From positions 1 through 31,788 of the IMG/VR virus record IMGVR_UViG_3300020219_000049: a stretch of DNA of 31,788 nt; one strand, 5' to 3'. Below are positions 12,018 through 21,452 of this stretch, in pieces. The translations under genes and the position numbers were made by a program. How positions within the stretch are numbered: position 1 is the first letter of the stretch; each line of letters opens with the position of its first letter. The notes beneath the pieces are model-generated. The model had not been told where the DNA came from. It saw only the letters and a list, made by a program, of their open reading frames with translations, and did no database searches. The stretch is from a virus.

Positions 12018-13118
12018 ATGTCGATCGAATTCACAATCCAGGCCATTACGAACACGGTCCCAACGTACTTGAATCAGGCTATCGACCTGACGTTGAGGAA
12101 GCGTTTCGTACTTTCTTACCTCAAGAAAGCTGGTCGTATTCTGACCAACACGGCTGGTCCAAGCATTACTTGGAACGTCACGTACAAGCAGCCTGACGTA
12201 CGTAGTACGAACGGAAACCGAGCTAGCTTCTCCATGGCGAACACCAAGAAGCAATTGAGTCTTGGATTTGCTCAGTTGGAATCAACCAACGCGATCGACC
12301 GCAACACGTTGATGGTCAACAGCAGCCCTAGTCAGATCGTTAATCTTGCTGAAGAGATGACTCGCGAGTGCGTGGCTGCGATCACTGACACGATCAGCGA
12401 TCAGATTTACTACGACAACACTAATGATCCAGCTTCATTGGCTGGTTTCAAGACGTTGCTCAACGGCGATGCAGGAGCGGCAACCGATTTATGTGCCGTC
12501 CCAGCCGCTGGTTCAACCTACGGTGGTTTGAGCATGGTGCTCGGTGCGTTCGGTGGTAACTGGAGCGCTGAACTCCCGACCCCATTGTGCAGCAGTCTTA
12601 CCAATGACTGGCCAGAAGGTTCCGGATCTGCGCAGTACGATTTCATGGCCCCTAAGTTCTTTAACTACAACGGCGATTGGACTGGCGGTGGTGTGAACAA
12701 CTGGCGTTCAACTTGCGAAATGATCATGCGCCGCGCTGCGGTTTCGATCAACGCGTTGGGTGGTGAGGGAGCTGCACCGAGCATTCACCTTCTTCCAACC
12801 GGCATGTACACGACGTTCCAGGATTCGTGCCAGGACCGTGAGCGATTGCAACCGTCCGACTATGCGAAGAGCATGGGCTTCCCGGACATGATGACTTACG
12901 CTGGAGCGCTGTTGGCATACGATTACTCGTGTCCAGCCGCAACTGGCTATGCCTTCAACCCTGCCGAGATGGCGCTGTGTTCGATGGCCAAAGACTTGCT
13001 TTACACTGACGGTCCAACTTGGAGCATCGTTGAGCAAGCTTACCTGTTCTTGGTTGGATTCACTGGCAACATTCGATTCAATCCAAAATACATCGCTACT
13101 TACGGCGCATTCAGCTAA
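12018..13118 (+). CDS. major capsid protein
   Basis: A 366-residue protein with AGGAGTTG at 12002-12009 before ATG 12018. It begins MSIEFTIQAITNTVPTYLNQ and continues with a typical capsid N-arm then strand pattern (ITWNVTYKQPDV, FSMANTKKQLSLGFAQLEST). A domain with NLAEEMTRECVAAITDTISD resembles the HK97 spine helix. The C-terminus has LYTDGPTWSIVEQAYLFLVG, then FTGNIRFNPKYIATYGAF. The cysteines and aromatic loops are specific to this lineage. Position (after scaffold, before decoration protein) supports the call; fold assignment to HK97 is inference. Confidence 0.75.
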   Translation: MSIEFTIQAITNTVPTYLNQAIDLTLRKRFVLSYLKKAGRILTNTAGPSITWNVTYKQPDVRSTNGNRASFSMANTKKQLSLGFAQLESTNAIDRNTLMVNSSPSQIVNLAEEMTRECVAAITDTISDQIYYDNTNDPASLAGFKTLLNGDAGAATDLCAVPAAGSTYGGLSMVLGAFGGNWSAELPTPLCSSLTNDWPEGSGSAQYDFMAPKFFNYNGDWTGGGVNNWRSTCEMIMRRAAVSINALGGEGAAPSIHLLPTGMYTTFQDSCQDRERLQPSDYAKSMGFPDMMTYAGALLAYDYSCPAATGYAFNPAEMALCSMAKDLLYTDGPTWSIVEQAYLFLVGFTGNIRFNPKYIATYGAFS

Positions 13119-13179
13119 CCCTCACGGGATAGCGTTTGTTGGTTGACTTAAACGACACATTTTCCGGAGATATTCTGAT

Positions 13180-13677
13180 ATGACAATGCCAGCAGTTTCT
13201 AAGTATCAACTCGGTGAAAAGCCAGCTAGTGTTCCATCGTTAGAGCTTGGAACGCGAGCGTCTTTCGCTGATCTGAACTACTCGGCGTCTACGCTCACCA
13301 AGCCGACGTTGAGCGGTGGCATGATTGAAGCAGTTCTGGTAAAGCACCTCGGTGCTACGGCTCTTGTCCCTGGAACATGGGCCAAGTGGTCTGTTCCGTT
13401 TGCGTCGACATCAGCTTTGGCTGGCGCGTCAGATGCTCCCGCTGGTCTTGTTGATCCGTACTTGATCGCCAACGTAGCGCAGAACGAATTCTTCTGGTTG
13501 ATTATCAGTGGACCATCGAAGATTCTTAGCAGTGGCACCTTGGCTGCAAATGCCGTTGTCATTTCCCAAGCTGCTGGTCAAGCCGCTGCGGGTACTGAGG
13601 ACGTGCATTATGGTCGGATGATGGAATCGGCGACTTCAGGACTGACCAAGCGAATTTACGTTACCTGCCGAAAATAA
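13180..13677 (+). CDS. putative capsid decoration/head-stabilising protein
   Basis: A 165-residue, Ala/Ser/Val-rich, low-charge protein directly after the capsid gene; CCGGAG at 13164-13169 lies upstream of ATG 13180. It has GGMIEAVLVKHLGATALVPG, FWLIISGPSKILSSGTLAAN and a C-terminal VHYGRMMESATSGLTKRIYV, giving a beta-rich impression. In many phages this slot holds a head-decoration protein. No named family is recognised. Confidence 0.55.
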   Translation: MTMPAVSKYQLGEKPASVPSLELGTRASFADLNYSASTLTKPTLSGGMIEAVLVKHLGATALVPGTWAKWSVPFASTSALAGASDAPAGLVDPYLIANVAQNEFFWLIISGPSKILSSGTLAANAVVISQAAGQAAAGTEDVHYGRMMESATSGLTKRIYVTCRK

Positions 13678-13717
13678 CATTTTTACCGGCGATTGCTGGT
13701 ACTGATTGGAGAATACC

Positions 13718-13903
13718 TTGGATCACAAGTTACCACCATTTGGATCACCGAAGATTCCTGACCGATGCGTGGCGGATTCCGCCATGTCGACGGTGAAGAT
13801 GAACGTCATTAGTTCGCAGAAGGCCGAGATGAATCCAAAGGCAATGCGAGAAATCCCTAAGTCATCGGACTTCTCGGCAACCCATCCTGTAAAGCCTGCA
13901 TAG
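13718..13903 (+). CDS. small hypothetical protein, TTG start
   Basis: TTG 13718 has GGAG at 13708-13711, six nt upstream. The frame encodes 61 residues (LDHKLPPFGSPKIPDRCVAD and on, ending SSDFSATHPVKPA) and stops before a strong terminator. An ORF on the opposite strand (13723-13914) reads as partly hydrophobic and cannot be excluded. I prefer the + strand because spacing and orientation match the operon. Function unknown. Confidence 0.45.
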   Translation: MDHKLPPFGSPKIPDRCVADSAMSTVKMNVISSQKAEMNPKAMREIPKSSDFSATHPVKPA

Positions 13904-13945
13904 GTCATCGGCATTCGGCATGGCGGGTGCGCTCAAGTCGAATTG

Positions 13946-13981
13946 GGTGGGCAATACCTTAGTGTTGCCCACCTTTTTTTT
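13946..13981 (+). terminator. strong rho-independent terminator after the capsid cluster
   Basis: Perfect 9-bp stem GGTGGGCAA (13946-13954) and TTGCCCACC (13965-13973) with a 10-nt loop, then eight T (13974-13981). It separates scaffold-capsid-decoration genes from the next block starting at 14006, and would let capsid genes be expressed at a different level. Confidence 0.9.
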
Positions 13982-14005
13982 GGTTAATTCAGAACGGAAC
14001 ATTTC

Positions 14006-14332
14006 ATGGCTGTGAAAAAAGATGCAATCAATTGTACGACAACCGGCCAGAGTGTTGACTGGTTCTTGTTAGGGATGGGTGACCACTATCTGTATTTCAA
14101 GTGGTCTGGTTCTCCGGGTGCAGCTAGCCCAAAGGTTCGCAAGCCTGGGACTACAACATGGTTTCCCATTGAGAATGCCAGTAGTGGTGTTGCGTACTCA
14201 GCTACAGCAAACAGAGCGATTGTTATTCCTGGAGGTCAAGAGGTAAGCGTTGATCTCGTTACTGCAACATCCAATCTTGAGATGACTTTCAGTAGAGCGG
14301 GCATTTACAGACAAGTCTTGGATGGAAAATGA
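14006..14332 (+). CDS. hypothetical small beta-rich protein
   Basis: A 108-residue protein between the terminator and the terminase block. It starts MAVKKDAINCTTTGQSVDWF and contains YLYFKWSGSPGAASPKVRKP, IVIPGGQEVSVDLV and a C-terminal SRAGIYRQVLDGK, a small beta-sandwich-like pattern. Its end overlaps the next start (ATGA). It may be a minor virion component; no family recognised. Confidence 0.55.
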   Translation: MAVKKDAINCTTTGQSVDWFLLGMGDHYLYFKWSGSPGAASPKVRKPGTTTWFPIENASSGVAYSATANRAIVIPGGQEVSVDLVTATSNLEMTFSRAGIYRQVLDGK

Positions 14333-15009
14333 TCGATCTGGCGGACTATAAACGCTGCTTGGGGTGCATTACGGTACTTGCTATCGATGAATTGAGAGAC
14401 GGAAGATGCCCCCTGTGTCATGGTAAATGGTTAGATAATCGGGAGTCTATATTGGCAAAGGCAGACGAAAGAGCACTCTCAAAAGCTGCACGAGAAATCC
14501 TGCTTGGCGTATCTCAGGCCGGGAGGGGAGAGCCTCAGTCTCCAGAGTTCATCTCAGCCGCCATGGCTAAGCTCGGTGGCGTCCATCAGTTTGCAGGTAT
14601 GGTTGTCGACGACTACCACAGATCGCGAGGGTGCTCACCAGACGGTCAGCCTCTTCAGGGTGTAAAGACTTCTCCACAGATGTCGTTCAAGATCGCAGAG
14701 CTGCTCGCTCGCATCATGCTTAAAAATGATGAACGAGAATCATTGGAGGTAGGGTCTCTGAGTGACAAGGATTTGGTTGATACACTACGCGCTTTGATAA
14801 CAGATCTCGTCCAGAACGATCCAGCCTATCGAGAGCTGATCGTCATGGAGTGTTTGCGGATTCAGCCAGATCTTATTCACAAGGCAATGAACGCTGCGGG
14901 AACACCAGTCGTTGATGGAACTACGGCACCTGTTGAGAAGCCAAATCCGATCGAATTGAGTGAAGCTGGATTGGATGAGATCGACGCGGGCGAGGACGAC
15001 GATGATTAA
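14329..15009 (+). CDS. putative small terminase subunit or terminase-associated protein
   Basis: A 226-residue protein just upstream of and overlapping the large terminase gene. The N-terminus has CLGC (about 10-13) and CPLC (about 27-30), a likely zinc-binding pair. The middle is helical (ALSKAAREILLGVSQAG, MSFKIAELLARIMLKNDERE), and the C-terminus is acidic (EIDAGEDDDD). Position suggests a small-terminase-like or packaging accessory role, but I see no definite terminase HTH. Confidence 0.5.
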   Translation: MIDLADYKRCLGCITVLAIDELRDGRCPLCHGKWLDNRESILAKADERALSKAAREILLGVSQAGRGEPQSPEFISAAMAKLGGVHQFAGMVVDDYHRSRGCSPDGQPLQGVKTSPQMSFKIAELLARIMLKNDERESLEVGSLSDKDLVDTLRALITDLVQNDPAYRELIVMECLRIQPDLIHKAMNAAGTPVVDGTTAPVEKPNPIELSEAGLDEIDAGEDDDD

Positions 15010-16735
15010 AATCAATGTTCGCAAACCAACAGCTTCTGAAGGCCGAGCGATCATTGAGTACGCTAGCCGTCAGAATATGTCCGTGTCTCTCTTTCGGCCA
15101 CAAGTGCATCAAGATCCGTTCTTTCTGAATTGGGCACGACAGAGGGTTTTGCGTGGCGGTACTCGCGCTGGTAAAAGCCTATGCGCAGGTGAGGCGTTCG
15201 CAGCAAAAGCAATGGACATTGATATAACCCTTGAAGACGGGACGGTAGTTCCTGGTCGCCAGCCGTGGCAGAAGGGGCGATGCTTGATTATGTGGGTCAT
15301 TGGATACGACTCGCGTCACATCGGAGAAACGATTTACCGAATCCTTTTCAAGAACGATATGTTCAAGATTATCAAGGACGAAGTTACTGGTCGGTATCGA
15401 ACGTATCGGGATTGGGTGCCTGAAGACAAGGCACGCGAGGGCGAGAATCGGCCAGCAGCGCCATTGATTCCAAAGCGATACATCAAGCCAGGATCGTGGG
15501 ATTGGGAGAACAAAAAGAACAACGAGTTCAAGCGCGTAACGATCATTGATCCGGTTACAAAGAAGGAACTCGCACACATCTACGCGTACAGTTCAAAGGC
15601 AGATGCAAAGGCTGGCGATCCGGTCGACATGATCTGGATTGATGAGCACATTGATAACGCAAAGCACTACGCAGAGTGGAGATCCAGGCTTGCAGATAAA
15701 CGAGGCGATTTGATCTGGTCAAGCTGGCCATCGACTCAGAATGATGCGCTCATGAAACTCTCCAGGGAGGCAGCCAAGGAAGCCAGTAAGGCTAAGCCTC
15801 TTGTAAGAGAGATCGTCATAGCGGCGAGTGCAAACAAGGCTCTTTCTGACGAGGCTCGGCAAGAAGCGTACGACATGATCACGAGCGAGGAAGAACGGCG
15901 CTCTAGAGATCGCGGTGAGTACGTTACCGATCTTCTCAGGATGTATCCCTTGTTCGATCAGTTCATTCACCAAGCGGTTCAAGAGGGTGATCCGGACGAA
16001 GTCAGCAAGATCTTGAGGCAGCGCAACGGTGTGCCTCCTGCGGACTGGACTATTGAACTGGTTCTAGATCCAGGTAGCGCACATCCAGGTATTCTATTCG
16101 GAGCGATTCCACCTTCTTACATAACGGGACCAGGAAGGGCGTTTGTGGTTTACGATGAGTTGTCACCAGAAAGACACGATGCAACGCAGCTCGCCGAGAA
16201 GCTGGTTAAGAAACTTGGAGGACGAAAGCCCCATAGGTTTATAATCGACTGGAATGCTGGTCGGCAAAAATCGATGGGCCACGAGATTACAGTTGAGCAG
16301 AACTACCTAAAGGCGTTCAAGGCGGCGCACGTTAAGCTCGATGGTAGCGATCTGATATTCACTAAAGGCTCGAACAATGTTGGCGGTAGAATTGGTGTTG
16401 TCCAGGAGTGGACGCATCTTGATCCCGAGAGAGGGCTACCAACACTGAGGATTGTTCGTGAGAAATGCCCTATGCTATGCCAGCAGTTGTTCGATTACAA
16501 AAAGGCGTGCTCTCAGAAGGACGTGATTGAAGAGCGCCCGGCAGATGGCCAGCAGATTGACTTGGCGGTTGCATTGGAATACTGGGCAGCTAGTTCGCCA
16601 GCGTATGTTGTGCCGAAGTTCAATAGGCTTAATAATGATCCGAGTGGCGGATGGTTGTGGTTCCAGGAAACTGTACTGAAGAAACAGAAGTCAACCAAGC
16701 GAGAGAGCATCCAGCTTGGACCTCAGTACAACTAA
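15002..16735 (+). CDS. terminase large subunit
   Basis: A 577-residue protein from ATG 15002, overlapping the previous stop. Walker A is GGTRAGKS at residues 52-59. Walker B is DMIWIDEHID at about residues 209-218, followed by a coupling segment with ADKRGDLIWSSWPS. The C-terminal half shows RNase H-like nuclease strands: ELVLDPGSAHPGILFGAI and later HRFIIDWNAGRQ, whose aspartates likely bind metal. It packages DNA into procapsids and cuts concatemers, together with the portal at 17139. An upstream in-frame extension to 14960 is open but has no ATG of merit. Confidence 0.85.
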   Translation: MIKINVRKPTASEGRAIIEYASRQNMSVSLFRPQVHQDPFFLNWARQRVLRGGTRAGKSLCAGEAFAAKAMDIDITLEDGTVVPGRQPWQKGRCLIMWVIGYDSRHIGETIYRILFKNDMFKIIKDEVTGRYRTYRDWVPEDKAREGENRPAAPLIPKRYIKPGSWDWENKKNNEFKRVTIIDPVTKKELAHIYAYSSKADAKAGDPVDMIWIDEHIDNAKHYAEWRSRLADKRGDLIWSSWPSTQNDALMKLSREAAKEASKAKPLVREIVIAASANKALSDEARQEAYDMITSEEERRSRDRGEYVTDLLRMYPLFDQFIHQAVQEGDPDEVSKILRQRNGVPPADWTIELVLDPGSAHPGILFGAIPPSYITGPGRAFVVYDELSPERHDATQLAEKLVKKLGGRKPHRFIIDWNAGRQKSMGHEITVEQNYLKAFKAAHVKLDGSDLIFTKGSNNVGGRIGVVQEWTHLDPERGLPTLRIVREKCPMLCQQLFDYKKACSQKDVIEERPADGQQIDLAVALEYWAASSPAYVVPKFNRLNNDPSGGWLWFQETVLKKQKSTKRESIQLGPQYN

Positions 16736-16755
16736 TTTAGTGGAGGAATTTAGTC

Positions 16756-17133
16756 GTGAGTAAGCAGAAAATTACGGTTGGTGAAGATGAGCCTCAGTTC
16801 CTTGGTGACGTCGGGATTGGCGAAACAGTGTGGTGGTTCCATCGCGGAAACTTGCACTCAGATCCAGTACCTGCAATAGTCCTGAAAAACTGGGGAGCTG
16901 GCCAGTTGAGCCTCATGGTCTTTCAGGGGTCGTCCCCGTTCAGGCATGGCGAGACGATTTACCACAAGACGCACCCGATGATCGCAAATGTGAGCGGTAG
17001 GGTTAGCGAAGTGGCAGCCGGAGCGGGCTGTTGGGATTTTCGGGATGACGAGCAGCGGCTTAAGTGGGGCCATCTGCTTGAGCCCAAGCAAGAGCAGATC
17101 AAGAAGCGATCTCCTGAGAAAGCATCTGTCTAA
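16756..17133 (+). CDS. hypothetical protein between terminase and portal
   Basis: A 125-residue protein starting with GTG; GGAGG at 16742-16746 lies upstream. It contains GDVGIGETVWWFHRGNLHSD and then a second strand pattern with QLSLMVFQGSSPFRHGETIY, an SH3-like beta look. The C-terminus is basic (KQEQIKKRSPEKASV). Its place in the packaging cluster suggests a head-related role; unproven. Confidence 0.55.
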   Translation: MSKQKITVGEDEPQFLGDVGIGETVWWFHRGNLHSDPVPAIVLKNWGAGQLSLMVFQGSSPFRHGETIYHKTHPMIANVSGRVSEVAAGAGCWDFRDDEQRLKWGHLLEPKQEQIKKRSPEKASV

Positions 17134-17138
17134 ACCCC

Positions 17139-19313
17139 ATGCAAACTGCACTTCAACAAGACAAAGAGAGCCAGTTCAAGAACGATCCGCGTTTCGTAAT
17201 GCGCGACGTTGTTGAAGGGTGGAGAAAACGCATAGGCGCTTCGTTGTCAAACAAGGACCGTTCTGGGTTCATGACGACGGCGAAGATGTGCGAAGGTTTC
17301 TTCTCTGGCTCTATGGGTTTGATGTGGAGTGACTCATTCCGAAACGACTTTCTTGGTGGCATGCCGTGCCCTAAGTTCAAGATCACGATAGCTAAAGCAT
17401 TTGAGCTTGTAGCCATCATGGGTCCGTCTGTTGTGTGGGATGCTGGTGGTCGTGTCATTAAGACTCGCAAGCGAAGAACTGTTCCTCGATCGATGTTTGG
17501 GGAGGACGAGGATCAGCAAGCTGAACAAAGATATCAGCTCCATGTTGCGAATATGAAACGCAACATGGAAGAAGAGAATTTCACTTGCGGTCTGCTTGAG
17601 GACTATCTGAACTACGGGCCAACTGAGCAACCAAGTGGTTTGCTAAGCGAGGCCAACAAGGCGATCACCGAGGCGATTGTCAAGGGCCGTGGCTGCATCA
17701 TGGTTGAGCCATACACGTTTCCAGGTTCGGATAGAAGGCTGACGCGGGGAGAATTCTTTAGCGTTGATGATCTGTTCCTTGATCCTGATTGCAGACGCGC
17801 TGACTTGCACGACTGTACGTGGATGGCGCGAAGGCACATGACTCCATACTGGGAACTGGAGCGCATGTTCGATCTGAAAAAGGATTCAATGAAGTTCAAA
17901 GCCACAAACGAATCGACGGATTCGATGGCGGTGAATCGATCTGGATCTAGTGGCCAGAATCAGAGTCGCGGAGAAATTAGAGAGTCGAATGATTTGGTAG
18001 AGTGGTACGAAATCTTCAGCAAGCAGGGCGTTGGTACTCGCGGATTGCAAAGCCGAGAGAATCTTGATGGCGTGTTTCAGGAACTCATTGGCGACTACGC
18101 ATACCTGTGTGTTGCCAAGGGCGTTGATCACTTCCTGAACCTTCCTCCAGAAAAGTTCGAAAAGAAGCCCGACGTGGCGAAAGAGGCGTTGGCATGGCCT
18201 GTTCCGTACCACAAGGATGCACGTTGGCCAATAGCGTTCCTGGACTTCCACGAGCGCCCGAACTCGCCTTGGCCGTTGGCTCCTATGGCAATGGGTCTTG
18301 GGGAGCTAATCTTCCTAAACGTCATTGTTTCGTGTCTGTGCGAACGCGTGTACGAATCCAGCCGAACGATTGGGTTGGCGGCAAAGAGTCTTGGCGCAGA
18401 CGTTATCGATAGACTTAAGAATGTCGACTTCAGTGGGTGGCATGAAGTTCCTCAAGAAGTTGTTTCTCAGGTTGACAACCTTATCAAGTACGTCCAAACT
18501 CCCGCTGTGAATGGCGACATCTTTCACATGATCGAAATGGTTAGTGCTATGTTCGATAAGCGAACTGGACTAACTGACTTGGTCTATGGTCTTAACCCTG
18601 GCGGGAAGGTGTCTCGATCTGCTGCGGATATCAACATCAAGCATGAAGCTGTTTCGGTGCGCCCGGATTGGATGTCTCGCTGTGCTGAGAATTGGCTGAC
18701 TGAGATAGCCAACTTGGATCGGATTGCTGCCATCTGGTCGGTGAGCGGCGGTGACATCGTCGGTCTTCTCGGCGAAGAGCAAGCGGCAATATGGGATCAG
18801 TTGATTGTTGGTGGAGATTGGGAAGCGTTGATTCGTCAGTATCGCTCGACGATCGAAGCTAACTCCATTAAGAAGCCGAACAAGTATCGCGACAACGCCA
18901 ATATACAAATGGTCATTGGTTACCTGTTGCCAATCTACAAACAGTACTGGGAGCAAACAGGCGATGCTGGCCCACTCAATCGGTTCCTTGGTCAGATGGC
19001 GGGTGCCATGGAGCAAGATCCAGAAGATTGGGAATTGCCAAACGTCCCGCCTCCTCAGCCGCCACCTCCAGATCCAGCACAGGAAGAGCAGAAGCAGTTG
19101 CAGATGGAGGCTATGCAGGAGGGAGTTAAAGGTAAGAAGCTAAGGAACGCAAAGCTTGAGGGAGAAGTCGGCGGGCCGATGGAAATGCCTCAAGATCCTC
19201 AAGGAATCGATCCGCAGTATCCAAAGGAGCCAGAAGCTCCAGTGTCCCAGGATGTGAGTCCCCAGGACATGCAAAGTATTATTCAACAAATGGCAGCGAC
19301 AGGAACATTTTGA
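17139..19313 (+). CDS. portal protein
   Basis: A 724-residue protein after the terminase, close in size to P22-type portals (about 725). It has a long helical, mixed-charge body. A core segment NSPWPLAPMAMGLGELIFLN is followed by the helix VSCLCERVYESSRTIGLAAK. DKRTGLTDLVYGLNPGGKVS and SRSAADINIKHEAVS match the portal stem/wing region pattern where Arg-Ser-Ala recur. The C-terminal 100 residues are Pro/Gln-rich (PPPQPPPPDPAQEEQKQ) and coiled. It forms the DNA entry ring at one capsid vertex. No good Shine-Dalgarno; it starts 6 nt after the previous stop. Confidence 0.8.
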   Translation: MQTALQQDKESQFKNDPRFVMRDVVEGWRKRIGASLSNKDRSGFMTTAKMCEGFFSGSMGLMWSDSFRNDFLGGMPCPKFKITIAKAFELVAIMGPSVVWDAGGRVIKTRKRRTVPRSMFGEDEDQQAEQRYQLHVANMKRNMEEENFTCGLLEDYLNYGPTEQPSGLLSEANKAITEAIVKGRGCIMVEPYTFPGSDRRLTRGEFFSVDDLFLDPDCRRADLHDCTWMARRHMTPYWELERMFDLKKDSMKFKATNESTDSMAVNRSGSSGQNQSRGEIRESNDLVEWYEIFSKQGVGTRGLQSRENLDGVFQELIGDYAYLCVAKGVDHFLNLPPEKFEKKPDVAKEALAWPVPYHKDARWPIAFLDFHERPNSPWPLAPMAMGLGELIFLNVIVSCLCERVYESSRTIGLAAKSLGADVIDRLKNVDFSGWHEVPQEVVSQVDNLIKYVQTPAVNGDIFHMIEMVSAMFDKRTGLTDLVYGLNPGGKVSRSAADINIKHEAVSVRPDWMSRCAENWLTEIANLDRIAAIWSVSGGDIVGLLGEEQAAIWDQLIVGGDWEALIRQYRSTIEANSIKKPNKYRDNANIQMVIGYLLPIYKQYWEQTGDAGPLNRFLGQMAGAMEQDPEDWELPNVPPPQPPPPDPAQEEQKQLQMEAMQEGVKGKKLRNAKLEGEVGGPMEMPQDPQGIDPQYPKEPEAPVSQDVSPQDMQSIIQQMAATGTF

Positions 19314-19855
19314 TGCTCGAAGAAATAGTTAAGTGTCGTATCAAGATTAACGGCAAGCTCTACATCATGACCGTTGATTCGAAAGGTAGAGAAACTTACG
19401 ACCCGCCACTTCCGCAATCGATCATCGAACGCGGAGAGCGGAACATGCAAGACATTCGCAAAGGCAAGATCGCAAAGCTGCGTACTGATGCGACGTTCAT
19501 GGCTGGGCGCGGTTCGCTGCGAGATCAGTTCAAAGGCGACGAAGCTTGGCTGCGAAGGTACGCAAAGGAATACAAGAAGCGTACGGGTAGATCTATGCCA
19601 GAGAACGCTGCGTGGATTGGTCAGTTGGCCGATGATCCGTTTGATCCAAGAGCACTCGTTGAGAGCGCGGCAGATCAGAAGAAGCTTATTCAACGACGGG
19701 CGGACAAGGTCAATCGTGAGAATGATGCCCCCCCGATTCGCCTTGCCGAAGACCTAGTTGTTGGTGAGATGGAGCGATACCGCGCCGAGGGTGACACGTC
19801 TCCTGCCGACGAATTGCGGCACATGGTTATCGAGAGACACGGACAAAAGGTTTAA
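19313..19855 (+). CDS. hypothetical protein after portal, 180 aa
   Basis: ATG 19313 overlaps the portal stop (TGATG). The product is highly charged and helical: TFMAGRGSLRDQFKGDEAWL, RRYAKEYKKRTGRSM and IQRRADKVNRENDAPP. The composition suggests an RNA/DNA-binding or capsid-interior protein. No family is recognised. Strong coupling with the portal argues for a virion-morphogenesis role. Confidence 0.55.
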   Translation: MLEEIVKCRIKINGKLYIMTVDSKGRETYDPPLPQSIIERGERNMQDIRKGKIAKLRTDATFMAGRGSLRDQFKGDEAWLRRYAKEYKKRTGRSMPENAAWIGQLADDPFDPRALVESAADQKKLIQRRADKVNRENDAPPIRLAEDLVVGEMERYRAEGDTSPADELRHMVIERHGQKV

Positions 19856-19859
19856 CTCA

Positions 19860-21005
19860 ATGACGAACCCGAGATCAACAACGGTCACATTTGACCAGCC
19901 GATTGTAACGCTATCTGACTTGATCGTTAAGATTGGCGCTCGCAACGGCATGGGCGATGGCGACACTCGCATGCAGCGAATGGTTACGGGTTCTATCCGC
20001 GATGCCCTACGTGACTTTCCAGGCAAGAGCGCTTGGAGATATTACGATCGCACCTTTAACTTCGATACGTCTGCACAGGTTTCTCTTCAGGTAACTTACG
20101 TTGACTCGACACGAACGGCGACTGTGACGTCGGGCGTTATGCCAACTGATATGGCCCTTGGTGAAGTGCTCATGAAAGGAAAGATCACAGCGGTTGAATC
20201 CGTTAGTGGTTCGACGTTTGTATTGAGAGATTACGTTGGGTCTAACGTGACGGGAACTGCACTTTGGTTTCGATCGGCATACACGCTACCAAAAATCGCG
20301 ACGATGCGAAGAGTGATTCGCGACATGAATCGCCAGGAACTTGGAGCACTTCAGAACGAGGTTGTTGCAAAGTGGATGCTTGCTTACAACTCACCTGGAA
20401 CACCAGTCGGCTACACGCTTCGAGCCGATTCGACAATTGGCGCTAACGATATTGTCCTCTGCCCTCCGCCCTCCACCGGAGAGAGATATGTCGTTAGCGC
20501 CGTTCTTGCACCCAAGTACCCATCCGTCGCCCAGGCTTTCGGCGATGCATCGGGTACTTCAGGAACCGCTACATTTACCGCACCACAGGCAAAGCCAAAC
20601 TGGGTTGGTGCGGTAGTGCGAGCGTCTCCAAGCTCGTCACAGAAGACTGAGGATCTTACCTATGGTGAGTTCGAGTGGCAGTCGATTATTAAGTCTGTGA
20701 GTTCTACGACGGTAACTTTGTATGACAACCTTCCGTCTTCATTTACCGCCGAAACTGTTTTAGTCTCATCGCCGATAGATATCTCGCTCACCCCCGGAAT
20801 CCAGACGTACTTCGAATCGATGTGTCACGAGTACTACTGCCGCAACCACAAGCACGACGGGTTAGCTGATGCGATCGCAGTATCGAACAAGCTCTTCATG
20901 GATGCGAGAGCCGCTGACTCGATGATCGATAAGTCAACTCCGCTTTGGTTTGGTGCTAGCTGGCCTTGGGTGATCACAGACCTTCGATATGGCAGGCTTA
21001 CATAG
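19860..21005 (+). CDS. putative head-tail adaptor or connector protein
   Basis: A 381-residue protein; I chose ATG 19860 because the frame upstream to 19758 is the antisense-like overlap of the previous gene. N-terminal ARNGMGDGDTRMQRMVTGSI, then RDALRDFPGKSAWRYYDRTF resembles the helical start of head-tail adaptor proteins. The rest is beta-rich with Thr/Ser/Val. A conserved C-terminal helix has FESMCHEYYCRNHKHDG and ADAIAVSNKLFMDARAADSM. Position between portal and tail tube supports the adaptor role. Confidence 0.55.
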   Translation: MTNPRSTTVTFDQPIVTLSDLIVKIGARNGMGDGDTRMQRMVTGSIRDALRDFPGKSAWRYYDRTFNFDTSAQVSLQVTYVDSTRTATVTSGVMPTDMALGEVLMKGKITAVESVSGSTFVLRDYVGSNVTGTALWFRSAYTLPKIATMRRVIRDMNRQELGALQNEVVAKWMLAYNSPGTPVGYTLRADSTIGANDIVLCPPPSTGERYVVSAVLAPKYPSVAQAFGDASGTSGTATFTAPQAKPNWVGAVVRASPSSSQKTEDLTYGEFEWQSIIKSVSSTTVTLYDNLPSSFTAETVLVSSPIDISLTPGIQTYFESMCHEYYCRNHKHDGLADAIAVSNKLFMDARAADSMIDKSTPLWFGASWPWVITDLRYGRLT

Positions 21006-21442
21006 TGAGTGAAGTTGATCACAAAGACGTTGCCGAAAAGATTATTGAAGCTCTCCAGTTGATGGACTTGAGAGGCTATAAGACCACGGACATAAAGCTT
21101 AAGGACTGGCCGCTTAATACCAAGCCTTCATTTGGTTTGATTGTGTCTCCACTACGAGAGATAGACGGCGATTCGTCGAACAGAACAAATGATGTAGGGT
21201 ATCCAGTTCAGTTGACTAGGGTTCTTGGTAGCATTGATCCTAGTGGTGGGTTCGATCAGAGAGACAATTGGCGGCGCGATGTCTACAAGCGATTCAACCG
21301 AGTGCGACTCGGATTGGACCAAGAGTTGATGACGAGAGCCGACTTCGATCAGATAGAAATTTCAGATGCGTGGAAGAACTGGAACTTAGACGCCAGCGTT
21401 GTGGTTGTCACGACATGGATAAGAATAGCAATCGGTCCTTGA
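21005..21442 (+). CDS. putative tail terminator or minor head-tail protein
   Basis: A 145-residue protein with GTG 21005 overlapping the previous stop by 1 nt. Helix EVDHKDVAEKIIEALQLM, then strands around KPSFGLIVSPLREIDGDS, RDVYKRFNRVRLGLDQ and DASVVVVTTWIRIAIGP. Alternating helix and strand with a final hydrophobic strand is like tail-completion proteins, and it directly precedes the tail tube gene. No exact family seen. Confidence 0.45.
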   Translation: MSEVDHKDVAEKIIEALQLMDLRGYKTTDIKLKDWPLNTKPSFGLIVSPLREIDGDSSNRTNDVGYPVQLTRVLGSIDPSGGFDQRDNWRRDVYKRFNRVRLGLDQELMTRADFDQIEISDAWKNWNLDASVVVVTTWIRIAIGP

Positions 21443-21452
21443 GGATAAAAAT

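Noticed and set aside
13723-13914. Minus-strand hydrophobic ORF
   Set aside because: It opposes the operon and has no promoter or ribosome-binding site; the + strand TTG ORF with GGAG fits better.
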